Part shown: positions 18,793 to 27,447 of the stretch, one piece after another | Layout: each line of letters starts with the position of its first letter | Numbering within the stretch: position 1 is the stretch's first letter | Assembly (NCBI RefSeq): GCF_002356315.1 | Contig: NZ_AP018164.1 | Coordinates: 2,790,001-2,854,000, forward strand | DNA: 64,000 nt | Direction of reading: 5' to 3' | DNA from: Mycobacterium shigaense | GTDB taxonomy: Bacteria > Actinomycetota > Actinomycetes > Mycobacteriales > Mycobacteriaceae | Program-made: the position numbers and the translations under genes | Notes under the pieces: model-generated | The model's database searches: none | Seen by the model: only the letters and a program-made list of their open reading frames with translations | Told to the model about the DNA's origin: nothing

Positions 18793-18840
18793 TCGTCGAA
18801 AGTCTCCATCCCTCTTGGCCCTAGGCGCTGTCCACCGCCG

Positions 18841-18862
18841 AGCGTGACACTAGCGTCACGCT
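18841..18862. repeat. Perfect 8-bp inverted repeat before the thiolase-like gene
   Basis: AGCGTGAC at 18841-18848 and GTCACGCT at 18855-18862 form a perfect palindrome with spacer ACTAGC. It ends 11 bases before the ATG at 18874. A related sequence (GCCGAGCGTGACAC shared) occurs near 24107 beside lon. It could be an operator of the thiolase gene or a dispersed palindromic repeat. Confidence 0.55.
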
Positions 18863-18873
18863 AGGTTCGTCGT

Positions 18874-20358
18874 ATGCCGCTGGACCCCAGGACGCCGGTG
18901 CTGATCGGCTACGGCCAGGTCAACCACCGAGACGCGATCGACCCGGACACGCGATCCGTCGAACCGGTCGACCTCATGGTCGCCGCCGCCCGCCCGGCCG
19001 CCGATTCCCGGGTTTTCGAGGCGGTGGACTCGATCCGGGTGGTCAACATGCTCTCGGCGCACTACCGGGACCCCGGGCTGTTGCTGGGCCAGCGCCTCGG
19101 CGCCTCCGATTTCACCACGCGGTACAGCCCGGTCGGCGGCAACGTGCCGCAGTCGCTGCTCAACCAGGCGTGCCTGGACATCCAGCGGGGCCGCGCCGGG
19201 GTGGTGTTGCTGGCCGGCGCGGAGACCTGGCGCACCAGGACCAGCCTGAAGAAGCTGGGCGCCAGGCTGACCTGGACCGCGCAGGACGACTCCGTCCCGT
19301 TGGCCGAGGTGAGCGGCGAGGACGTGCCGATGGCCGGCGACGCGGAGCTCCGGATCAAACTGGACCGGCCCGCGTTCGTCTACCCGCTATTCGAGCAATC
19401 GCTGCGCATCGCGTCCGACGAGGCGATCGACGACCACCGCACGCGTATCAGCGAGTTGTGGGCGCGCTTTGCCGCCGTCGCCGTCGACAACCCGCACGCC
19501 TGGATCCGCAAACCGGTCACCGCCGAGGAGATCGCGCGGGCCGGGCCGCAGAACCGGATGATCAGCTGGCCCTACACCAAGCTGATGAATTCCAACAACA
19601 TGGTCGACCAGGGCGCGGCGCTGATCGTGGCCTCCGTCGAACAGGCGCAGCGCCTGCGGATCCCGGCCGAGCGCTGGGTTTTCCCGCACGCGGGCACCGA
19701 CTCCCACGACACTTCGGCGATCGCCGAGCGCGAGGAGCTGCACCGCTCGCCGGCCATCCGGATCGGCGGCGCGCGGGCCCTGCAGCTGGCCGGCCTGGGC
19801 ATCGACGACGTCGACTACGTCGACCTGTACTCGTGCTTCCCGATCGCGGTGCAGGCGGCGGCGGCCGAACTCGGCTTGGCCGTCGACGAGCCCGCGCGCC
19901 CGCTGACCGTCACCGGCGGCCTGACCTTCGCAGGCGGCCCGTGGAACAACTACGTCATGCATTCGATCGCCACCACGGCCGAGCTGCTGGTGGCCAACCC
20001 CGGCCGCCGCGCGCTGGTCAGCGCCAACGGCGGTTACCTCACCAAGCACAGCTTCGGCGTGTACAGCACCGAGCCCCCAACCGAATTTCGTTGGGAGAAC
20101 GTGCAATCGGCGGTCGATCGGGAGCCTACCCGGGACGGGCTGGTGGAGTGGGAGGGCGTCGGGACCGTCGAGGCATGGACGACGCCGTTCGACCGCGACG
20201 GGCGGCCGGAGAAGGCCTTCTTGGCTGTGCGCACACCCGACGGTTCCCGCACCCTGGCCGTGATCGCCGACCCCGCCGCGGCCGCGGCGACGGTCAGCGA
20301 GGACATCGGCGGCGCCAAGGTTGCCGTCGCCGCCGACGGCAGCGCCGCGCTGCGCTGA
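18874..20358 (+). CDS. Thiolase-fold acetyl-CoA acetyltransferase-like protein (Rv1867-like)
   Basis: A 494-residue protein of the thiolase superfamily in the subgroup with long C-terminal extension. The N-terminus (DPRTPVLIGYGQVNHRD) and the segments RRVFEAVDSIRVV-like (DSRVFEAVDSIRVVNML), AGAETWRTRTSLKK and MNSNNMVDQGAALIVAS match this group. DVDYVDLYSCFPIAVQAAA and TGGLTFAGGPWNNYVMHS follow. The PWNNY region replaces the usual GHPxGxSG motif of degradative thiolases, and no clear active-site cysteine motif is seen, so the catalytic reaction is uncertain. Members of this group occur near mycobacterial lipid and steroid genes. A perfect palindrome lies just upstream. Confidence 0.85.
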   Translation: MPLDPRTPVLIGYGQVNHRDAIDPDTRSVEPVDLMVAAARPAADSRVFEAVDSIRVVNMLSAHYRDPGLLLGQRLGASDFTTRYSPVGGNVPQSLLNQACLDIQRGRAGVVLLAGAETWRTRTSLKKLGARLTWTAQDDSVPLAEVSGEDVPMAGDAELRIKLDRPAFVYPLFEQSLRIASDEAIDDHRTRISELWARFAAVAVDNPHAWIRKPVTAEEIARAGPQNRMISWPYTKLMNSNNMVDQGAALIVASVEQAQRLRIPAERWVFPHAGTDSHDTSAIAEREELHRSPAIRIGGARALQLAGLGIDDVDYVDLYSCFPIAVQAAAAELGLAVDEPARPLTVTGGLTFAGGPWNNYVMHSIATTAELLVANPGRRALVSANGGYLTKHSFGVYSTEPPTEFRWENVQSAVDREPTRDGLVEWEGVGTVEAWTTPFDRDGRPEKAFLAVRTPDGSRTLAVIADPAAAAATVSEDIGGAKVAVAADGSAALR

Positions 20359-20467
20359 TAGCTCAGAAGTATCGGCCCAGCTCACGTGATCTCGGGGGCC
20401 TAGCGGTCGCGCGATTGGCACGAGCTTGCCTATTGTCGAAGATGGACGTTGGGGGAGGTGAGCCCAG

Positions 20468-22582
20468 GTGCACATCCTGGTTACCGACGCCACCGGCACC
20501 GTCGGGCGGCTGGTCGCAAGGCAGCTGATTGCTGCCGGGCACACGGTCAGCGGCATTGCCGAGTTTCCCCACGCCTGCCTGGACGCAGGCGTCGATTTTG
20601 TGCGGGCCCCGCTGACCGACCCGGTTCTGCAGCAGCTGGCCGACGAATCCGATGCGGTCGTCCATCTCGCCCCGGTGGACTCGACGGCTCCCGGCAGCGC
20701 CGGCGTCGACGGTGTCGTGCGCGTGACGCATGCCGCGGCCCGCGCCGGCGCGCGCCTGCTGTTCGTCAGCCAGGCCGCCGGCGCGCCCGACGTCTACGAA
20801 CCGGCCGAGGACCTGGTATCGACCAGTTGGGGGCCCAGCCTGATCGTCCGGATCGCGCCCCCGGTCGGTCGACAGCTCGACTGGATGGTGTGCCGCACCC
20901 TGGCAACGTTGCTGCGCGCCAAGGTTTCCGAGCAGCCGATACGGGTGCTGCATCTGGACGACCTGGTGCGCTTCCTGGTCCATGCGCTCGACACCGATCG
21001 CACCGGAATCGTGGATCTGACCACCCCGGACACCATCAACGTGATCACGGCATGGCGGCTACTGCGATCGGTGACCCCGCGCTCCCGCCTGCATCGCATA
21101 CCCAGCTGGCCGCGTCCGTTCCCCGACCTGGACACCACTGCCGCACAAGAGGATTGGGCTTTCGAATTCGGTTGGAAGGCGGTCGAAGCGGTGGGCGACA
21201 CCGCCCGCGGACTCATCGGCCGCAGGGCCGGGCCCGCCGGGGCGACGGAGCACGGCGGCCGGCTGCCGATCCCGATCGAGGTCCCGCCGCGCCCGGGGGC
21301 ATCGTCCGAGCTGCGCAGCGCGGCACCCGAAGGCCTGGAAGGCGAATTCGACGACCGCATCGATCCGCGGTTCCCCGTCTTCAGCGCCGCCGGCCTCGCC
21401 GAAGCACTACCCGGGCCGTTGACCCCGATCACGCTGGACGTGCAGATGGGCGGCCTGCGCGCCGCCAACCACGCGATGGGCCAGGTGCTGGCACTGGGCG
21501 GCGTCGTCGGCGACGAGTGGGGGAGCCGGGCCATCGCGGCGTTCGGTCACCGACCCTACGTCGGGGTGTCGACCAATGTCGTCGCGGCCGCCCAACTACC
21601 CGGTTGGGACGAAAAGTCCATCGTACAAACGGCTTTAGTCGACCAACCGCAGGTCGGGGACCTGTTGCCGTTCGGGCAGCCCCGACTGGCCGAGGGACCG
21701 CTCGGCTCGCTCGCCAAAGCGGTCGTCGCGGCGCGATCGCTGGGACTGTTGCGTCATCTGCGGGCCGACACCAGGGCCTACACCGCGGCGGCGTTCGCCG
21801 AACACGCCGATCCGCTCCAGCTTGGCCTGCTTTCGGAGGCCAGCCTGGGCGTGCGGATTCGCTTGTTGCGCGACCGGATACATCAGGGCTGGATGCTCAC
21901 GGCGCTGTGGTTGATCGACACCGGCATCACCGCCGCGGCACTCGAGCCCACCGGCGCCGGGACCCGGGTTCCCGGCGTGGGCATGATCATGCAAAGCACC
22001 CACGTCGAAGCGGAACTCACCGGCCTTGCAACCGTTTTACGCGACGATCCGACGTTGGCCGCCCTGGCCGACGAAGGCAACCTCGCGAGTATCCGCGCGT
22101 TGTCACCCCCGACCGCCCGTCTCGTCGACGCCGCAATCGGCCGGATCGGGCACCGCGGACCGAGTGAGGGCGAGCTGGCGAGTCCGACATTCAGCGATAA
22201 CCCGCGGATGCTGCTGACGGCGGCCGCCGAAGCCGCGGCAGCTCCCGCCCGGCCGACGCCGCCGCCGAGTCTGGCCCAGCGCATTGTCACCAACGCCCGC
22301 GTGTCCCGGGAGCTGGCCCACGATACGACGCAGCGCTTCACACACGAACTCCGAATGACTTTGCGCGAGTTGGGTTCCCGTTGGGCCGCGGCGGATCTGA
22401 TCGATGTCGTCGATGATGTGCACTACCTGACGTGCGACGAATTGGTCACCGTGCCGGCCGACGCGCGGTTGCGGATCAAGCGGCGCCGCACCGAGCGGGA
22501 ACGATTGCAGGCACACCACCCGCCGGAGGTCATCGACCGCGCCTGGACGGCCGTCGACGAGGGCGACGCCGTCACCGACTAG
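20468..22582 (+). CDS. NAD(P)-binding epimerase-like multidomain protein (Rv1868-like)
   Basis: A 704-residue protein. The first 190 residues form an extended-SDR/epimerase-like Rossmann domain, starting VHILVTDATGTVGRLVARQL. It lacks an obvious YxxxK pair. The rest has no domain I recognise. It includes a middle region starting DPRFPVFSAAGLAEALPGPL, GPFGSLAKAV-like GPLGSLAKAVVAARSLGLL, and a charged C-terminus (KRRRTERERLQ). The GTG start is preceded by GGGGGAGGTG with good spacing. It is the likely counterpart of Rv1868 (about 699 residues). The gene follows the thiolase-like gene by 109 bp on the same strand. Confidence 0.82.
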   Translation: MHILVTDATGTVGRLVARQLIAAGHTVSGIAEFPHACLDAGVDFVRAPLTDPVLQQLADESDAVVHLAPVDSTAPGSAGVDGVVRVTHAAARAGARLLFVSQAAGAPDVYEPAEDLVSTSWGPSLIVRIAPPVGRQLDWMVCRTLATLLRAKVSEQPIRVLHLDDLVRFLVHALDTDRTGIVDLTTPDTINVITAWRLLRSVTPRSRLHRIPSWPRPFPDLDTTAAQEDWAFEFGWKAVEAVGDTARGLIGRRAGPAGATEHGGRLPIPIEVPPRPGASSELRSAAPEGLEGEFDDRIDPRFPVFSAAGLAEALPGPLTPITLDVQMGGLRAANHAMGQVLALGGVVGDEWGSRAIAAFGHRPYVGVSTNVVAAAQLPGWDEKSIVQTALVDQPQVGDLLPFGQPRLAEGPLGSLAKAVVAARSLGLLRHLRADTRAYTAAAFAEHADPLQLGLLSEASLGVRIRLLRDRIHQGWMLTALWLIDTGITAAALEPTGAGTRVPGVGMIMQSTHVEAELTGLATVLRDDPTLAALADEGNLASIRALSPPTARLVDAAIGRIGHRGPSEGELASPTFSDNPRMLLTAAAEAAAAPARPTPPPSLAQRIVTNARVSRELAHDTTQRFTHELRMTLRELGSRWAAADLIDVVDDVHYLTCDELVTVPADARLRIKRRRTERERLQAHHPPEVIDRAWTAVDEGDAVTD

Positions 22583-22587
22583 CCTGC

Positions 22588-23029
22588 TCAGCGCAGAAGT
22601 TCCTTCAGGCAGAGTGCATTTCGGACCGCGTGGCCGCCCAGGTCGTTGTTGAAATACATCCACACGTTTTTCCCTCGGCGTCCCAGGCCGTGATGCGGTC
22701 GGCCCAGCGGCGCAATTCGTCGTCCGAGTACGACCCGGTGTACATCGCGTCGCCGGCCAGCCCGTGCATGCGGGCATAAACCAGATCGGTGGTGGCCCGC
22801 GCAATGCAGGCCAGCCCTTCGCCGCTCATCACCACATAGGCGGCGCGGTGGTGCTCCAGCAGCTGGTAGACGGCCGAGTCGTCCCACGACGGGTGCCGCA
22901 GCTCCACGGCGACCCGGATCGACGCCGGCACGAGCTGGCCAACCGCTGTGCAGACGGAGTTCCCGGCGGGTACAGCACGCCCGCCCAGTGGTTGTACGAC
23001 CAGCCGGAGGTACCGATCCGGATGGTCAC
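22588..23029 (-). pseudogene. Decayed DUF72-family protein gene
   Basis: DUF72 proteins are TIM-barrel proteins of about 240-270 residues and unknown function. A GTG at 23029 starts VTIRIGTSGWSYNHWAGVLY, the classic DUF72 N-terminus. After about 30 residues the homology jumps frame and skips forward to IRVAVELRHPSWDD, then continues through VVMSGEGLACIARATTDLVY and SYSDDELRRWADRI. Near 22665 a second frame change at a run of five T leads to the C-terminal piece NVWMYFNNDLGGHAVRNAL. The locus covers only about 147 codons, so roughly 90 central residues are missing. It begins seven bases after the disrupted endonuclease gene. Confidence 0.8.
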
Positions 23030-23036
23030 CGCGTCG

Positions 23037-23680
23037 TCAACCGACCACCTGCCGGCGCAGGTCGTCGTCCAGCGAGATGCGGACGAGCGCGGCCGCCAGA
23101 CGAGCGTTGTTGCGCGGCGACAGCTTGCCGAGCGCCTCGGCGTCGGTCGGCAGGCCCAGTGTCTTGGCGGCGGCCCTGGCGCGATCGTCGAAATAGGGTC
23201 GCACCCAGGTCCAGGTGTCTTGAACCTCACGAAGGTAGATGTCGGCGCCGGTATCGCCAATCCCTTTGAATTTCTTCAGCATTCGCTTCGCCGCGGCCAC
23301 CTCGTGCCGGCTCGACTCGGCGATTTCGCGCAGATCGTCCGAATACTGCTCGTGCACCACCTCCGCCAAGGCGATCAGGCGAGTCGCGGAGCTCTCGTCA
23401 TAGCGGACGTATGGGCGCGGCCGAAGGCGCCGATCATGGTGCACCGCTCGGCGGCCAGCACCGCCTCGGGTGTACGCAGGCCCGCTTTGAACACCTCGCG
23501 CGCGGCGCGCGTGGCGATGGCGGCATCGATGGGCTTGCTGGCGAGCATGCACAACATGAGCAGCTGGAACAGGGGCATCGGCTTGTCGTTGACGCGTATC
23601 CCGGCCTCGTCCGCGTATGTGGTGCCGGCGACCTTGAGGACGCGTCGCACCAGCTTTTGAAGCTCGCCGGACTTGCTCAT
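23037..23680 (-). pseudogene. Endonuclease III-like (HhH-GPD) protein, frameshifted
   Basis: Two frames together give one 214-residue protein. The first part (ATG at 23680) reads MSKSGELQKLVRRVLKVAG through PLFQLLMLCMLASKPIDAA to ERCTMIGAFGRAH. The second part starts at YVRYDESSATRL and runs to the TGA at 23037, passing KKFKGIGDTGADIYLREVQ, a helix-hairpin-helix (GIGDTGA) with the downstream region of HhH-GPD base-excision DNA glycosylases. The lesion, near 23405, is explained by loss of one base between the GCC and TAC codons. I see no iron-sulphur cysteine cluster at the C-terminus. A sequencing error is possible. Confidence 0.8.
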
Positions 23681-23722
23681 GCCTTGGCAAATACCCCCGC
23701 GGCAAACCGGCAAACTTGCCGG

Positions 23723-24055
23723 CTACTTCGGCGGCAGCGTGTCGACGTAGCCGACACCCTGGGCGATCCAACTCTCAAGCTGGCGTGTGGTTTTCACACC
23801 CGCGCCGTCGACGCGCAACCAGCCGCGAGTCTCGCGGCCGGCCATCACCATCGGGCTCACGTGTGCGCGCTTGAGCAGCCTGGCGGTGTCGTCGGGGGGC
23901 ACCCGCACCATCAGCCCGCCCTTGCCGCTGACCGCGACTGCCATGTGCCCGCGGATGAGAAACGCCAGGCTGCCGAACATTGCCTTCTCGTCCACGCCGC
24001 GTAGCTGCGCGAGCAACTCGCGTACCCGGTTCGCCAGGTCCTCGTCGTAGGCCAT
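23723..24055 (-). CDS. TfoX/Sxy N-terminal-domain protein
   Basis: A 110-residue protein consisting of the TfoX_N domain only. The start MAYDEDLANRVRELL is typical; then EKAMFGSLAFLIRGHMAVAVSG and GLMVRVPPDDTARLL follow, the conserved beta-sheet core. In gamma-proteobacteria full-length TfoX/Sxy activates competence genes together with CRP. Stand-alone N-terminal domains in actinobacteria have no known role. The ATG at 24055 is chosen over the ORF extension because homology begins there. It lies 86 bp downstream of lon and 42 bp upstream of the disrupted endonuclease III-like gene, all on the minus strand. Confidence 0.85.
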   Translation of the reverse strand: MAYDEDLANRVRELLAQLRGVDEKAMFGSLAFLIRGHMAVAVSGKGGLMVRVPPDDTARLLKRAHVSPMVMAGRETRGWLRVDGAGVKTTRQLESWIAQGVGYVDTLPPK

Positions 24056-24106
24056 GTGCCGACAGTAACGCCGTCCACCGACCGGCCGCACGACACGGGT
24101 GCGCGC

Positions 24107-24137
24107 CGAGCGTGACACCAGGGCCACGTTCGCGGCA
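24107..24137. repeat. Imperfect palindrome related to the one at 18841
   Basis: Sequence GCCGAGCGTGACACCAGGG followed by CCACGTTCGCGGC forms an imperfect inverted repeat (GCCG...CGTG against CACG...CGGC). Its first 14 bases, GCCGAGCGTGACAC, also occur at the palindrome before the thiolase-like gene. It sits between the lon stop and tfoX and may act as a lon terminator or be a dispersed repeat. Confidence 0.4.
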
Positions 24138-24141
24138 GGCC

Positions 24142-26460
24142 TCAGGCGGCCACGGTCGCCGGTTCGGCCACCGCTTCCAGCGCCTGCGCCACGATGTCGG
24201 CGACGTCGGTCATCGGCTTGACCGTCAGCGCATCGAGGACCTCCGCCGGCACGTCGTCCAGGTCCGGCTCATTGCGAATCGGGATGAACACCGTTGACAA
24301 TCCTGCCCGTTGGGCCGCCAGCAGCTTCTGCTTGACACCGCCGATGGGCAGCACCCGACCGTTCAGCGTGACCTCGCCGGTCATGCCGACGTCGGAGCGC
24401 ACCTGACGCCCGGTGGCCATCGACACCAGCGCGGTGACCATCGTGACACCCGCCGACGGGCCGTCCTTGGGCACCGCGCCCGCGGGCACGTGCACGTGGA
24501 TGCGCTGGTCCAGTGCCTTGGGGTCGACACCCAGCTCGGCGGCGTGTGAGCGCACATAGGACAGCGCGATCTGCGCCGATTCCTTCATCACGTCACCCAG
24601 TTGCCCGGTCAGTTGCAAACCCGGCTCACCGTCGGTCGCCCCGGCCTCGATGTAGAGCACATCGCCGCCCAAGCCCGTCACGGCCAGGCCGGTAGCGACT
24701 CCGGGCACCGCGGTGCGTTCGGCCGACTCCGGCGTAAACCGCGGCCTGCCAAGGTAATCCACCAGATCGGGCTCGTCGATCGTCACCGGTTCGTCGGCGA
24801 TCTTCGTCGTCACCTTCCGCAGCGCCTTGGCCAGCAGCCGCTCGAACTGCCGCACGCCCGGCTCGCGGGTGTAGTCGGCGGCGATCTTGCGCAGCGCCGC
24901 GTCGGTCACGGTGACCTCGTCATCGTTCAGCGCCGCCCGGTCCCGCTGGCGAGGCAGCAGGTAATCCCGGGCGATGGCCACCTTGTCATCCTCGGTGTAG
25001 CCGTCGATCTGAACCAGCTCCATGCGGTCCAGCAGCGCCGACGGGATGTTCTCGATCACGTTGGCGGTGGCCAGGAACACGACATCGGACAGGTCCAGAT
25101 CCAGGTCCAGGTAGTGGTCGCGGAAGGTGTGGTTCTGCGCCGGGTCCAGCACCTCGAGCAGGGCAGCGCTCGGGTCGCCCCGATAGTCTGAGCCGACCTT
25201 GTCGATTTCGTCCAGCAGCACAACGGGATTCATCGATCCCGCCTCGCCGATGGCACGCACGATGCGGCCCGGCAGCGCGCCGACGTAGGTGCGCCGGTGC
25301 CCGCGGATCTCGGCCTCGTCACGCACACCGCCCAGGGCGACACGCACGAATTTGCGGCCCAGCGCCCGCGCCACACTCTCGCCCAGCGAAGTCTTGCCGA
25401 CGCCGGGGGGACCGGCCAACACCATCACCGCGCCGGAGCCACGGCCGCCGACGACCTGCAGGCCGCGCTGCGCGCGGCGGGTCCGCACGGCCAGGTATTC
25501 GACGATGCGGTCCTTGACGTCGTCCAGTCCGTGGTGATCGGCGTCCAGGATCTCCCTGGCGGCGGCCAGGTCGGTCGAGTCCTCGGTGCGGATGTTCCAC
25601 GGCAGGTCCAGCACGGTGTCCAGCCAGGTGCGGATCCAGCCGCTTTCCGGGCTTTGGTCGCTGGCCCGTTCCAGCTTGCCGACCTCGCGCAGCGCGGCCT
25701 CGCCCACCTTCTGGGGCAGCTCGGCAGCCTCGACACGGGCCCGGTAGTCGTCGGACCCATCGGGCTCACCCTCGCCCAGCTCCTTGCGGATGGCGGCCAG
25801 CTGTTGGCGCAGCAGGAATTCCTTTTGCGTCTTCTCCATGCCGTCGCGGACGTCCTCGGCGATCTTGTCGTTGACCTCGACCTCGGCAAGGTGTGAGCCG
25901 GTCCAGTCGATCAGGACGCGCAGCCGCTCGGCGACATCGGTGGTCTCCAGCAGCTCCCGCTTCTGCACGTCGGTCAGGTACGACGCGTACCCGGAGGTGT
26001 CGGCCAGCGCCGACGGATCGGTCAGGCTGTTGACGTAGTCGATGATCTGCCAGGCCTCGCGGCGCTGCAACATGGCCAGCAGCAGCTTCTTGTACTCGGC
26101 CGCCAGGCCCTTGACCTCGTCGGTCGGCGCGGCCTCGGGGACCTCGGTCACCTCGACCCACAGGGCCGTCCCGGGCCCGGACGCCCCCGTCCCGATCTGC
26201 GCCCGGCGTTCACCGCGCACCACGGCAGCGGTGCCACCACCGCCGGCGATGCGCCCGACCTGCAGAATCTTCGCGATCACGCCGTGCGAGGGGTAGCGGT
26301 CCTCAAGTCGCGGGGCGATCAGCAGTTCCCCGGATTCGCTCGCCTGGGCCGCGTCGATGGCGGCGCGGGCGGCCTCGTCCAACGCGATCGGCACGACCAT
26401 CCCGGGCAACACGATCGAGTCGGTCACGAACAACACGGGAACTGATTTGGCTTCAGACAT
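24142..26460 (-). CDS. lon: ATP-dependent Lon protease (endopeptidase La)
   Basis: Lon degrades misfolded and selected regulatory proteins in the cytoplasm. The 772-residue protein has the N-terminal substrate-binding domain (VPVLFVTDSIVLPGMVVPIAL) and a helical region with KEFLLRQQLAAIRKELGEGE. The AAA+ module has Walker A AGPPGVGKTSLGES and Walker B PVVLLDEIDKVGSDYRGDP. The C-terminal protease domain holds the catalytic serine in PKDGPSAGVTMVTALVS and the catalytic lysine in GGVKQKLLAAQRAGL. GGAGAAGAG precedes the ATG. A SigE/SigH-type promoter lies 31-57 bp upstream. M. tuberculosis lacks lon, while several other mycobacteria have it. Confidence 0.97.
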   Translation of the reverse strand: MSEAKSVPVLFVTDSIVLPGMVVPIALDEAARAAIDAAQASESGELLIAPRLEDRYPSHGVIAKILQVGRIAGGGGTAAVVRGERRAQIGTGASGPGTALWVEVTEVPEAAPTDEVKGLAAEYKKLLLAMLQRREAWQIIDYVNSLTDPSALADTSGYASYLTDVQKRELLETTDVAERLRVLIDWTGSHLAEVEVNDKIAEDVRDGMEKTQKEFLLRQQLAAIRKELGEGEPDGSDDYRARVEAAELPQKVGEAALREVGKLERASDQSPESGWIRTWLDTVLDLPWNIRTEDSTDLAAAREILDADHHGLDDVKDRIVEYLAVRTRRAQRGLQVVGGRGSGAVMVLAGPPGVGKTSLGESVARALGRKFVRVALGGVRDEAEIRGHRRTYVGALPGRIVRAIGEAGSMNPVVLLDEIDKVGSDYRGDPSAALLEVLDPAQNHTFRDHYLDLDLDLSDVVFLATANVIENIPSALLDRMELVQIDGYTEDDKVAIARDYLLPRQRDRAALNDDEVTVTDAALRKIAADYTREPGVRQFERLLAKALRKVTTKIADEPVTIDEPDLVDYLGRPRFTPESAERTAVPGVATGLAVTGLGGDVLYIEAGATDGEPGLQLTGQLGDVMKESAQIALSYVRSHAAELGVDPKALDQRIHVHVPAGAVPKDGPSAGVTMVTALVSMATGRQVRSDVGMTGEVTLNGRVLPIGGVKQKLLAAQRAGLSTVFIPIRNEPDLDDVPAEVLDALTVKPMTDVADIVAQALEAVAEPATVAA

Positions 26461-26490
26461 CTCTTCTCCAAAGGTTTAGTCTGATGCGCT

Positions 26491-26517
26491 CAACCTTGAT
26501 CGAGTCCAGTTTGTTCC
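26491..26517 (-). promoter_or_regulatory. SigE/SigH-type promoter of lon
   Basis: On the minus strand GGAACA (26517-26512) and GTTG (26494-26491) are separated by 17 bases. This fits the extracytoplasmic/heat-oxidative stress consensus GGAAC-N16-18-GTT of mycobacterial SigH and SigE. A transcript would start about 24 bases before the lon ATG. Heat or oxidative induction is inferred only. Confidence 0.55.
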
Positions 26518-26530
26518 CGCAGCCATGGAG

Positions 26531-27355
26531 TCAGCCCGCCGTTGTCGCCACCATGGCGACCAGGATGACCCCGAGCAGGATCAGGTAAGCGGCGGCGTGG
26601 ACGCGGTCGGGAATCTTGCGTCCGGCCAGGATGCGCTTGGTGAGCGTGATCGCGGGAACCGAGCCGGCGAGCAGGGCGGCCGCGGCGGTGAGGCCGACGT
26701 AGCCGAGCTGACCGGCATGGGCGGCCGCCGGCGGGGCGAGCGCGTAAACGGCGGTCCCGACCACTGCGACGGGCAGGCTGAGCGGGTTGGCCAGCGCCGT
26801 GGCGTCGGCCATGGCAACGCCCTTGCGCCGCATCAGGGGAACGGTGATGACGCTGCCGCCAATGCCGAGAAAGCTTGCGAAGGAACCGATTCCGATTCCG
26901 GCGAACGTCGACGTCATGCGGCTCAACGGTTGTGGGGCGACCGTGGCGCTCGTGTTGGTCAGAAAGCCCTTGCGGATGACGCTGTCGACGATGATCGCGG
27001 CGATGTAGGCGACGAACAGTATGTGCAGCAGGCTCTCCGGCGCCCAGTCAGCCGCGGCCGCCCCCAGCGCCGCCCCGACTCCGATGAATCCCGTGATCGG
27101 CCAGAGGTAGTCGAGGCGCAACAGGCCGAGCCTGGCGCTGGCAACGGTCGCCGATGACGCGTTGACGACCATGATCGCGGTGGACGTCGCGACGGCCGTG
27201 TGCATCGCTTGAGCTCCATCAGGGCCTCCGCTGGTGGCCTACACCGCGGCGTAAACGGCCGGAACGGTCACGAAGCCGCCTCCGAAGCCGAAGAGCACGG
27301 TCGTCAGCCCGGCGAGGCAGCCGACTACGACCAACAGCGCTATGAATCCGAGCAT
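26531..27355 (-). pseudogene. TSUP-family (TauE/SafE-like) membrane permease with in-frame stop
   Basis: TSUP proteins are membrane transporters proposed to move sulphur or organosulphonate anions. Reading from an ATG at 27355 gives MLGFIALLVVVGCLAGLTTV then FGFGGGFVTVPAVYAAV, the typical first repeat. A TAG at 27239-27241 interrupts the same frame, which then continues ATSGGPDGAQAMHTAVATSTAIMVVN to the end. The second repeat is present (GIGSFASFLGIGGSVITVPL). Intact length would be 274 residues. The part after the stop (ATG at 27205, 224 residues) lacks the first helix and loop, so it is unlikely to work normally. The gene is divergent from the AraC regulator. Confidence 0.8.
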
Positions 27356-27447
27356 GTCGCCGACGGTAAGCCCCCCGATCGATGGCGTACAATCGCGGTT
27401 CTGCCAGTTACACGTTTATTTGCGACACAACGCGCTAGTCTGAGCGG

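Noticed and set aside
20449..22167. A 572-residue open frame on the + strand
   Set aside because: It is a shadow of the Rv1868-like gene; the composition is Arg/Gly-rich with no recognisable domain.
22764..23660. A 298-residue open frame on the + strand
   Set aside because: It lies antisense to the DUF72 and endonuclease III-like remnants, whose family motifs are clear on the minus strand.
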